The notes under the pieces were generated by a model, which worked only from the letters and a program-made list of their open reading frames with translations, was not told where the DNA came from and did no database searches. This document shows, piece by piece, positions 21,815 through 30,025 of a stretch of DNA of 64,000 bases. Numbering within the stretch: the stretch's first letter is position 1; each line of letters opens with the position of its first letter. Origin of the DNA: Exophiala sp. HKRS030 (Eukaryota; Ascomycota; Eurotiomycetes; Chaetothyriales; Herpotrichiellaceae); the NCBI GenBank assembly GCA_023897205.1, contig JAHWDD010000004.1:3906001-3970000 (forward strand), given 5' to 3'. The position numbers and the translations under genes were made by a program.

Positions 21815-22232
21815 TTTTTTTCCCCCAGATGCCTCCCAACTCGGGACCAGTGAAGGTCTTAAACCGATCTATGGTACTCGCTCTGGAATCTCCCCTGTCG
21901 CAGCGCTTACAACTTTTTCTAACCCTCTCCAGGGACGCTTGTTCCTCCTATGTTGTCCTCCCACTTAGTTGTCGTTGCCCCCAATTTGCCCCAGAATTAA
22001 TATCCCACTGTTGTGCCCACTGTTGTGTGTGTTGAACCCTCGGATTGATATCTCACTGTGGTTGACCAAGTTGATTTGTTTGTTGATTGACTCAGTGAAT
22101 TTATCCTCGTTGAAGTAAAGTCGTAATTGAATAATTGTTGACTGAACCGCGATTCGAACCCTGTGCCCATCTCGCCTAGAAGGAAACCGCTGACCACATG
22201 GCCATGTGGCCGTGACCTGAGCTCCTTCTAGG
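21815..22232 (-). repeat. Candidate tRNA-related SINE or degenerate tRNA-like element
   Basis: Read on the minus strand, it begins with a tRNA-like head: an A-box-like string (TGGCCATGTGGTCAGCGG, about 22187-22204) and a B-box-like string (GGTTCGAATCG, about 22149-22159). It runs ~330 bp further to a short A-tract (T7 on the plus strand at 21815-21821). The T-stem has two mismatches and the acceptor stem does not pair, so it is not a working tRNA. Head, body and A-tail suggest a tRNA-derived retroposon, but I find no clear target-site duplication. The boundaries are guesses. Confidence 0.4.
22175..22232. repeat. Imperfect 58-bp inverted repeat with perfect 16-bp centre
   Basis: Outer arms CCTAGAAGGA (22175-22184) and TCCTTCTAGG (22223-22232) are exact reverse complements. 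A perfect palindrome CCACATGGCCATGTGG lies inside them (about 22194-22209). The segments between the arms do not match. It overlaps the head of the tRNA-like element. Confidence 0.85.
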
Positions 22233-22509
22233 GGTCTTGGTGTGTTGAGGGTAAAATTGAACTTTCAATATGATAACCATCGATTTTTCGCCAGGTCTTC
22301 ACTGTGGATAGCTCCAACTGATCAAGGTGCCCCCTTCAGCCTGCTCAACGCGCTCCTGGCCTTCCTCTCAGCCCATCCCAGTTCACTCCATCCCAAAGTC
22401 ATCTTCCCACTTGAGTCAATTTGAAGAACAACACGTTCCACTGACACGACGCGATAGTAGTCTGATCCGTCCACATCCACGCTTTGTTGTTTCTTGTCAA
22501 CCCACGTGT

Positions 22510-23667
22510 TCACTCGATGTCTTCTTTTGCCGTCGCCTCCAACTCTCGAAGCGTTACTTCAATTTCTGATGGCTCTGTGATAGACCAAACCCCACCCCCT
22601 TTGGTAGATGATCGGCCGACCTCTTTCGATACCAGATTGCGTCCGACTTTTCCAGGACCAAGACCAAGCCAACGACGAGTCCCAGCTTGTTTGTGCAAGT
22701 ATTTAATCGAGTCCCACCACATGATTGTTCCCACGGCTTGGTGCGACAGGTTTTGGATCAGGTCTTCTTTGGATTGGAATGGGCGCGCGGTCACATTGCT
22801 GATACAGGGACATCGTCCAGGAAATGTTACCTTGTCGGCGGTCAGAGCCTTCCTCATAAATTCATATGCAGGCATCATGATAGGACTGTGGAAGGCCGAT
22901 CGAGACTTCAACTCCACAGCCCGAGGGTCATGTCCTCCAAACTCGCGGATATGGACGAGAAGATTCCGAATCCGTTGAAAGCTTCCGCTGAGGACGATTT
23001 GGTTTTTGGAGTTGATGTTGGCGATCGAGACTTGTCGTATGGCAGGACGGGCACTGGAATCGTCCTTTGTACCTTCAGTCCCATGGCTCAAGAACTCTCT
23101 GACGCTGGCAACCAAGGACTCCATCTGCTCGGGTTCACAGACCAAGGCTATCATGCCGAAATCTTCTCCCGATTCCTCTTTGGCTTTCCTTGTGCATTCG
23201 CCCATGACCTCTCCTCGTCTTCGGACAAGGTCCAGGGCGTACGCGTATTCCAGGTTACCAGCTGCAACAAGTGCTGCATATTCTCCCAAGCTGTGGCCCA
23301 GAGTGACATCGATCACTTCTTCGGGCTTGAAGCCAAACTCTTTTTCCAAGACCTTCAAGATCATGATGGAACAGGCCATGATGGCGGGCTGCGCATTTTC
23401 GGTCCTGTCTATATCGATGATTGGCCCTTCCTCAATCAGTCTTGACAGCTTGCACTTGAGTATCTCATCCATCTCTTCCAAGATTGGTTTGCATGTCTGA
23501 GGAAATGCTTCGAGCCATGGCCTTGTCATGCCTTTTCTCTGAACTCCATGGCCAGGAAAGAAGAGGGCGGTTCGGAGAGTGGGCTCTGCTGGCGTACTAT
23601 ACGGCCTGGAGGTTCGAACGATGCATCTTGCGAGGCCGTGCAGGCCTGCATGAGAAGGACGATACAT
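22510..23667 (-). CDS. MCT1: Mitochondrial malonyl-CoA:ACP transacylase
   Basis: A single exon of 385 aa from ATG 23667; the frame extends to 23757 only through a non-ATG codon. The N-terminus (MYRPSHAGLHGLARCIVRTS) is basic and Arg/Ser-rich with no acidic residues, a good mitochondrial targeting signal. The acyl-transferase fold follows: FFPGHGVQ, the nucleophile Ser126 in GHSLGEYAA, the conserved Arg in VRRRGEVM, and the active-site His in SAFHSPIM. The enzyme moves malonyl groups from CoA to the acyl-carrier protein for type II fatty acid synthesis in mitochondria, which supplies octanoate for lipoate. An ORF of 252 codons on the opposite strand is only its shadow. The short free-standing form excludes a polyketide synthase fragment. 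Confidence 0.93.
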   Translation of the reverse strand: MYRPSHAGLHGLARCIVRTSRPYSTPAEPTLRTALFFPGHGVQRKGMTRPWLEAFPQTCKPILEEMDEILKCKLSRLIEEGPIIDIDRTENAQPAIMACSIMILKVLEKEFGFKPEEVIDVTLGHSLGEYAALVAAGNLEYAYALDLVRRRGEVMGECTRKAKEESGEDFGMIALVCEPEQMESLVASVREFLSHGTEGTKDDSSARPAIRQVSIANINSKNQIVLSGSFQRIRNLLVHIREFGGHDPRAVELKSRSAFHSPIMMPAYEFMRKALTADKVTFPGRCPCISNVTARPFQSKEDLIQNLSHQAVGTIMWWDSIKYLHKQAGTRRWLGLGPGKVGRNLVSKEVGRSSTKGGGVWSITEPSEIEVTLRELEATAKEDIE

Positions 23668-24396
23668 GGGAGAAGTGGAAGGGTTGAGGGGGTTCCTACG
23701 GCATCGTATTGAGCTGCCACGTTCGAGACATGTAAAGGAGGTAGTGTATGTGAGCAAGGCTCATCAAACCACTACACTTGGTCTGATGCGATGAAAACCA
23801 ACAAAGGATGTCGAAGCATAAGACCCATTCATTCCCTTGCACCCGAGATGGGAATACGTGGGGAGCTTGGGATGCGGAGAGAATCCTCGTACTCCGTACT
23901 ACAAACTCGGAACGAATCCTGCCGAGATTGTTCCAGCTGATGTTTATCCCTCCTATATCCAGTTGTCTGGTAGACCCAGTCAAAGGATAGTAATCAGAAT
24001 GGTTCTTGCTCTTGTATTGTATCCAATGCCTTCGTCTCGAAGGGTCCGCAATAGTATTGCAGTATGAATCAGTATTCTCCTCCCTGAACATGTTCATCCG
24101 CCTGGAAGATGATACCACAAACAGAAAACAGTAGAACTTTTGAAGATATGCCTACAGACGTTTTGACACGACGGTGGTGATATGTATTCGTTTCTGCCGC
24201 ACTCATGGCGACACCGCCCTCACGAATGACCGCGTGGAAGATGGCACCAAAATCCATTTTGTCCTTCGTGAATTATTAGATTGAATTTTCGATTTGCTGA
24301 CCATGAAGAAAATGACACAACCTCTAACAAGATGAACACATAAACAGGGCAACTTCTGACCAAGTCCTTGCTTTCGAGCAGGTCACTACTATCCCA
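23668..24396. promoter_or_regulatory. Divergent intergenic: MCT1 (-) / unknown gene (+)
   Basis: A 729-bp gap. Contains an exact TACTCCGTAC word at 23890-23899. Small minus-strand frames at 23696-24257 have no domain and overlap the likely MCT1 promoter, so they are not called. Confidence 0.5.
23890..23899 (-). repeat. Dispersed word TACGGAGTAC, copy 3 (reverse)
   Basis: Exact match between MCT1 and the unknown 332-aa gene. Confidence 0.9.
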
Positions 24397-25395
24397 ATGC
24401 CAGGGAAATCGCGTCAACAACGTCCAGAGACTGATCATGTCTCGACCGAAACCCCTCGAGTCGTGACACCAACGTCTCTGAATATCTCACTCACCGAGCC
24501 CGAAAGAAGCAATGCCTTCCTCAAACATCAGTCACTAGATGCGTACGTAAATCGCATCATTTGTTCAGAGTGGTGTATTTTACATCATGATCCAGCGCAT
24601 GATACCGATGACAGGGTCTGTGAAGTGTTGAAGACGGGAAGATACCAACTCGGATCCACACAAGATCTCATGGAGCGTCCGGGGCTCATATGGCGTGAAC
24701 TCGTCACTGACAAGGAAGTCCACCAACTACTCAGACCTGGCCCTCAATTCTTGGACACTAGAATCGTGATGGCACACATTTTGAAACTCGACGAGATCGT
24801 TCAGGCCTATAGACGATTTATCGACAAACGAGACCAGCTTGGGTTACTGGCGCGCCAAGTGGTGAAAGATGAACTCAAGGACGGCGGTCTAGCCAGATGG
24901 GATATTCTTATGAGGACTTGCGCGAGCCATTCTCATTCCATCTTCGAGTACCTCACGAGACACGTCGAGCGACTGGAAGACGATTGGATCGTAAAACCAT
25001 TGACAGCTCGGATGCAACTACATTATTCTCACCCGGGAGGCACATTTTACACCCGTCGAGAAATGGTGGCTTTTGCGAGAGTGGTCAATGAAAAATGGAT
25101 GATGATAGACCAGGCCCGGCTATCGCACGATCTGAAGAACGCAGAGTACTTGGCCCAACTGAACGCCGATGTTCGTGAACGTCTATCTCACGCCACGACC
25201 AAGTTCCTCAAACATCGTCCCGAGGTTCTCCGTTCGGAGTTGCTGACATCATGTTTCCGACTCCCGTACAACTGCGTTATCAAGTCTTCACTTTCAGTTG
25301 CTTCGTCCAAGGGGGCCATTCCAGTATTCACGTGGCCAGACGTCGAGGAACAACGGAGAAAGTTGAGTCTCGCTTGGCGGCAAGAAAATTTGTGA
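24397..25395 (+). CDS. Uncharacterised protein, 332 aa
   Basis: A single uninterrupted frame, ATG 24397 to TGA. I do not recognise a family. There is no signal peptide and no clear membrane segment. The N-terminal ~45 residues look disordered (Ser/Thr/Pro/Glu). The remainder is predicted mainly helical, with several conserved-looking Trp and His positions (SEWCILHHDPAHD, GLIWRELV, WDILMRTCASHSHSIF). It is soluble-looking and mildly charged. Coding status rests on length, codon usage like neighbouring genes, and the lack of long competing frames. It lies between MCT1 and the mitochondrial ribosomal gene but shows no mitochondrial presequence. It may be a lineage-restricted gene. Confidence 0.75.
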   Translation: MPGKSRQQRPETDHVSTETPRVVTPTSLNISLTEPERSNAFLKHQSLDAYVNRIICSEWCILHHDPAHDTDDRVCEVLKTGRYQLGSTQDLMERPGLIWRELVTDKEVHQLLRPGPQFLDTRIVMAHILKLDEIVQAYRRFIDKRDQLGLLARQVVKDELKDGGLARWDILMRTCASHSHSIFEYLTRHVERLEDDWIVKPLTARMQLHYSHPGGTFYTRREMVAFARVVNEKWMMIDQARLSHDLKNAEYLAQLNADVRERLSHATTKFLKHRPEVLRSELLTSCFRLPYNCVIKSSLSVASSKGAIPVFTWPDVEEQRRKLSLAWRQENL

Positions 25396-25896
25396 GACGA
25401 GGAATCGGATTCCTTGAGGGTAGATGGAAATGTTGAGACACGGATGCGATTTGGCAGGGGCGCAGGAAGCCAGAAACTGGCTACTGAGGTGATCTTCTAG
25501 GCTGGCGGTTTGCGGCGTTGATTCTGGTTCAAGTAAGAACTATGGCAAAGGGTCAATACGTGGCTCGGTTGGACAAAGGACGAGATCAGACATTGTCGAG
25601 ACTTCGATCAATTTCATGCTTCTGCTACGCTCAATGTCAATCGAACATGCTTCTGCGAGACAGACCACAATCGGGTACTCGTAGATAGTTGATCTCATCG
25701 GCTCGGTGTCTCTGGCCTGGATCGATTACCTAATACCAGGCTATACCTAATCGGGTAGGTCTCTCTGTACTGTAATATTTTCCGTTGCAGTAGAGCATCT
25801 TCGCCGTCGAAGCTGCGCTGTAGCAAAGTCGCACCTCGAAACCATCCCAAGCTTCCAAGCCGTTGACGGACGTTGTGTGCGTCGTCATCGTTCAGT
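25396..25896 (+). promoter_or_regulatory. Intergenic / promoter of the uL3m gene
   Basis: A 501-bp gap with no recognisable gene. A 182-codon minus-strand frame (25695-26243) overlaps the start of the ribosomal protein gene antisense and is taken as a shadow. Confidence 0.5.
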
Positions 25897-26909
25897 ATGC
25901 CTCCGAAAACCTCGCGGCGCATTGCCGTTCCTCTACCTCCATCGTTTCTCCTCCCTCGACCGGTGCTCCGACAATCCATCACATCCTCACAAAAGCGAAA
26001 CTTTGGCATCAAATCGATAGACCCTCCCAAACACAGCAGATACAATGTCGTGCCGGGCATCCAACCTCTCCTCTCTACGCCCGCCGCGGCTTTCGAGCGC
26101 AGGCTGGCGTCCGACACACTTCCCCTCCGGACCGGAGCTCTGGCCATCAAGAAGGGCATGACCGCCGTGTACGACGTCGAGTCCGGGAGACGCCTCCCCT
26201 GCACGGTCTTGCAGCTGGACCAGAACCAAGTGGTCAGCCACAAGACGCGGAGGCGTCACGGATACTATGCGGTGTGCGTGGGCTGCGGATCACAAAACAC
26301 AAAGAACGTCACGAAGCCGATGCTGGGTCACTTCTCCGTCCAGGGTGTGAGCCCCAAGCGTCACCAGCGAGAATTTCGAGTCCGCGGCCCGGAAGGGCTG
26401 TTGCCTGTCGGTCAAGAGATCCGCGCAAACTGGTTCATCGAGGGGCAATTCGTCGACACGCGGTCAAACTGCAAGGGGAAAGGTTTCGCTGGTCCGATGA
26501 AGAGGTGGGGTTTCAAAGGTCAACCTCGAAGTCACGGTCACTCCAAGAGTCACAGATCACACGGTACGCTGGGTCAGGGCCAGGGTGGTGGTAGCAGAGT
26601 GTATCCCGGCAAGAAGATGGCTGGCAACATGGGCGGGCAGAGAAACACGGTGCAGAGTCTGCGAGTGTTGCAGTCAGACCCGGAGAATGGTTTGGTCGTT
26701 GTGAAAGGTGAGTTTCGGCAGACACGCATGCTTCAAAGCTCTTTTTGAATACTAATCTGTTGCTATTTGCAGGCGCCGTCAGCGGACCGAAAGGAACGTT
26801 GGTCATGATTCAAGATGCGTTGAAGAAGAATTGGCCTACCGTTCCCGAACCTCCGAGTCCAGCAGAGATCACTGAGAAGTTGCAAGAGGCTGCCAAGGTT
26901 GAATCATAA
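25897..26909 (+). CDS. MRPL9: Mitochondrial large-subunit ribosomal protein uL3m
   Basis: Two exons, 25897-26707 and 26773-26909, give 315 aa; the 65-bp intron is GT-AG and rebuilds a Gly codon (VVK-GAVSGP). ATG 25897 is the first in frame; the TTG at 25873 is ignored. The N-terminus is Arg/Ser/Pro-rich (KTSRRIAVPLPPSFLLPRPV) and looks like a mitochondrial presequence. The L3 fold is clear: TGALAIKKGMTAVYD, then GFAGPMKRWGFKGQPRSHGH with the conserved W finger, SKSHRSHGTLGQGQ, and KKMAGNMGGQRNTVQ, and a C-terminal GPKGTLVMIQDA. uL3m is a core early-assembly protein near the peptidyl transferase centre. The yeast name of this protein is MRPL9. Confidence 0.96.
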
Positions 26910-27386
26910 TGTCCCGCCATATGCTGCTGCTACTTCTTAGCGCCAAAGCTCTGTACCAGTATCATACATTCCGTGAGTTTCATTTCTGGATTTGTGGCTA
27001 TGAGGCATGTATAGGACTACAAATAGCAGAATTCAAAATTCGAATTCGTGAGATATCTATCTACGGGCGTGATTCTGTACTGTGATGGTTTCGTCAGTGT
27101 TTTCCAATGAGTCGCGTGGCTAGGAGTCTCGTCTATATTTTATTCAACGGTGCCAAGAATAAATCAATGGATTCCAGCAAACATACAATATTCATCGAGG
27201 AATGATTTAGATGCTAGCTTAGATGTGACATGAAACGACCACAATTTCGACCACTCTGTGAGGTACGTAAAGACATGACATAATATCTCCCATGACGACA
27301 ATCTCAGATACGCCGTGAGTGCTCCGTGGAGAAGAGGCACCATATTACAAAAAGAGCATATGGTAGGGTAGGGCACGGTGGGGGGA
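26910..27386. other. Convergent intergenic region
   Basis: A 477-bp gap holding the two 3' UTRs. AT-rich, no gene or notable repeat. Confidence 0.55.
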
Positions 27387-28215
27387 TCATGCACCCTTGT
27401 ACTCGTACCTCATGCCCTGCAGCTCCCTCAAACCCATCTGGATCTCCCCGATGCTCCGTCTCGCCATGACGACCATGCCGAATATCACGGCCGGCAGGAC
27501 CAGAAACAGCCACAACCCCTCCGGGACGTCCGCCCGCGCCCTGTATCCCACGGCGGCCAGGAGGAGAATCCCACATATGGCCACGTTCATATAGGGCAGG
27601 TATTGCTTGACGGGACCGTCTTCGGCGCTGGTCGCGAAGAAGGACAAGAAATTCTTTCCGGAACCTGAAGCGGTGCTCATGCCAGTCCCAAACACCACAC
27701 TCGGTGGTGGCGGCCGTCCCGATGTTGATTTTGAGCCTGTCGAGGGTGATGTAGGAGCAGAAGAGACGGGCATGAATGACATCATGTAAGCGCTCGAGCC
27801 GAGGGACGTGACGCTCAACAAACACAACAACGCCATGATGCGCGAAGTGGCGATGAAGAGGTACCAAATAAAGGGGAGCGTGACGACCAGCGGAAGCGCC
27901 GTGAAGATGAGCCTGTATTGTGCGTTTGTGGAGGATTCCGAGGCTCGTAGTTTTGTGAGGAGGGTTTCTTGTTCTGTAAATTTTGTTTTCGGGGGAAATC
28001 ATCAGTCAATCTGCTTTTTGTGCCCTGGTATATCTAGATATACATGGTATAAAATCGAGATCATAAGAAAGGGAGGGAGGGCAAACGTGGAGGGACCACA
28101 AAACAGTGCTCTGTTGGTTTGACTCACCTTGTTCATCCATTTCGTCGTGCGATACATCAGTCCCATCATCATCGGACGGGTATTTGAACGCTTTGCGCAG
28201 TCTGGTTGCGTTCAT
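27387..28215 (-). CDS. Uncharacterised four-helix membrane protein
   Basis: Two exons, 28215-28128 and 27973-27387, with a 154-bp intron (GTGAGT...TACAG); 224 aa. The split codon becomes GAA (Glu). The first ~60 residues are hydrophilic, acidic and cytosolic-looking. Four hydrophobic helices follow: FTALPLVVTLPFIWYLF, RIMALLCLLSVTSLGSSAYM, YMNVAICGILLLAAVGY and GLWLFLVLPAVIFGMVVM. Helices 2 and 3 are separated by a ~60-residue Pro/Ser/Gly-rich loop. A short charged tail ends in RYEYKGA. No signal peptide and no catalytic motif. I do not recognise the family; an endomembrane (ER or Golgi) protein is a guess. A second intron is not needed. Confidence 0.8.
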
Positions 28216-28874
28216 GGCTGGAAGGTGGTATGAGATAGGCCACCGAACCACAAATTGATTTGAAAAAGGCTCATGTGCTTTTCATTCGTCTTTTGGCTTA
28301 GAATGTCGTATACACCCACAGAAAGAGAGAGGGGGGGAGTCTCTATCGGTGCCTACACGCTAGCCAAGGCGCGTGATTTGGGAAATCTGACTGTATAAGC
28401 CTGGTACTCTCGAGTTGAGTTGTTGGGCTTTGAAAGAGGGACGTCGACTTGTCAATCTCAAGTTTGACGGGAGACGATCATGGACTTTTGATGAACAAAC
28501 TCGATTCGATCCGGATTATTTCGACAGAGGTGTTTTGTCAACTAGGTGAGTACGTTGGCGCCGTGGAATATATATGAATCAAGATCCAGATGATGACAAG
28601 CCAGCAATGAAATGAACCGAAGTCAGGAATTCGCTTTGTCAGCATTTACCTAATCATCATCCCTTAACAAGGGGGACGACTACGACGACTACTACTACGA
28701 AAGAGCACTCCGCCTGACTTCTCAGGATGCTCACCGTCTGGAACCTGAGGCCTCCTTGCTTCGTCTCCCCTTTTTAGGATCTGTTCTTTATTCTGAGAAA
28801 CTCATCTTTCCTCTTCCCGAGAAACAAAAGACATAATACAGAAGTATACTCTGCTCCTCCGACGACCAACAACG
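28216..28874. promoter_or_regulatory. Divergent promoter: membrane protein (-) / MYND gene (+)
   Basis: A 659-bp gap. Contains short low-complexity runs (agagagaggggggg near 28325, and a GAC/TAC triplet run near 28678-28700). No gene seen. Confidence 0.5.
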
Positions 28875-29729
28875 ATGTCCAACGCGAATACCACCACCAC
28901 CACCGGCATCAAAACCCCATACTGCTTCCGCTGTCAACAGCACCCTGACCTCGACGACCCACCCCTCAAGCGCTGTGGGAGTTGCCACTCACGAAGATAC
29001 TGCTCGCGGGAATGCCAGCGGAACGACTGGCCACGGCACAGGGACGAATGTTGTCTCCTGGCTCAGGGCAAACCGGTCCCCAACCGTCAACGCACGACGA
29101 TGCGCCTCAACTGGCATCCCTGGGGCGGGCCGGGCCCAGACACAATCTGCTACCTCAAGACCAGCCGTCCTCACCTCAAAGACGTGTCTCTCTCGGGCCC
29201 CTATTACCCATTCGACAGGGTCTTTGGTCAAATGTTCCACCACATGGCGGCGAACCACAGTCCTGACGGCCACAACACCCTCACGGAGATGCTCATGGCC
29301 GGGACCGCAAACTCCCTCCAACGCCTCAACGCTCCCTTGGAGGACGGAAACGTGATGCACTTCGAGCTGATCCGTGAGGAGAACCCAGAAGTCGCCAGAC
29401 GCCTTCCCGGTGAGGTATGGTGTGTCTTTGTGGCCACCCCTCATCCCGACATGTATTCACGCACCGAACGCCGCCCAGAGGGGTTCATAGAGGCGAGCGA
29501 CATGGAAGTGCGAGGCACGTTCACGACCGGCGAAGCAGCCAATGTCGCGGCCATCGAGATCCTGGAAAAATTGAAAGCTGAAGCTGGACCTCAGGCAGGA
29601 ATCGCGAGACAGGACGCGGACGGGTTGGTCAAAGGTGGTGTTTACACTCGTCAAGGGGGTACCCTATCAATCAAACTGGTCGAAGCCAGACACGAGACTG
29701 GAAGCGTAACGAATGTGAGAGCAGGTTGA
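28875..29729 (+). CDS. MYND-type zinc finger protein
   Basis: A single exon of 284 aa. A canonical MYND finger occupies about residues 16-57 (CFRCQQ ... CGSCHSRRYCSRECQRNDW ... HRDEC), with all zinc ligands present. MYND fingers bind proline-rich peptides. The remaining ~220 residues are a compact region without a domain I recognise; it contains repeated Leu/Met-rich helices (NTLTEMLMAGTANSLQRL) and WCVFVATPHPDM. It lacks SET motifs, so it is not a SMYD methyltransferase. Such MYND-plus-unknown proteins are common in Pezizomycotina. The second and third reading frames are also open for 94-126 codons here, a by-product of GC-rich codons. Confidence 0.85.
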   Translation: MSNANTTTTTGIKTPYCFRCQQHPDLDDPPLKRCGSCHSRRYCSRECQRNDWPRHRDECCLLAQGKPVPNRQRTTMRLNWHPWGGPGPDTICYLKTSRPHLKDVSLSGPYYPFDRVFGQMFHHMAANHSPDGHNTLTEMLMAGTANSLQRLNAPLEDGNVMHFELIREENPEVARRLPGEVWCVFVATPHPDMYSRTERRPEGFIEASDMEVRGTFTTGEAANVAAIEILEKLKAEAGPQAGIARQDADGLVKGGVYTRQGGTLSIKLVEARHETGSVTNVRAG

Positions 29730-30025
29730 GATCGGCGAGCCTTGTATCAAAACAGGTCAAATACCCCAGGTGCCAAGAAAAGGGAAGTAACAACAGGGAA
29801 CACAGACGGCCTGGCTGTCTTCATCTCTGCGATGGATCGAGAAAGATATAGAATCTTCGGACCCCTATGATCTTCGATGAATTCCTATTCCCCCTTTAGC
29901 TATTTGCAATATCGAATAGGATAGAAGCCACCGTTTCATCAAACCTGGGATGGACTGTTAAGTCTATTTACTCGTCGCATATCGGCGTCTGATTTGCACA
30001 AAGTACTGGAAGTGCCATAACCCAA

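Larger units (their letters stand above)
21376..22509. other. Intergenic region with a repeat-like element
   Basis: Lies between the CHY/RING gene start and the stop of the transacylase gene. Contains a variant double word (tactctgtactctgtac near 21700), a perfect 12-bp tandem duplication at 22004-22027, and the tRNA-like element and hairpin described separately. No protein gene seen. Confidence 0.6.

Noticed and set aside
22140..22220. Functional tRNA gene on the minus strand
   Set aside because: A and B boxes are present, but the T-stem has two mismatches, the acceptor stem does not pair and the anticodon stem is poor; treated as a relic or SINE head.
22687..23445. 252-codon frame antisense to the malonyl transacylase
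   Set aside because: Entirely inside the MCT1 coding exon, with no domain; a reverse shadow.
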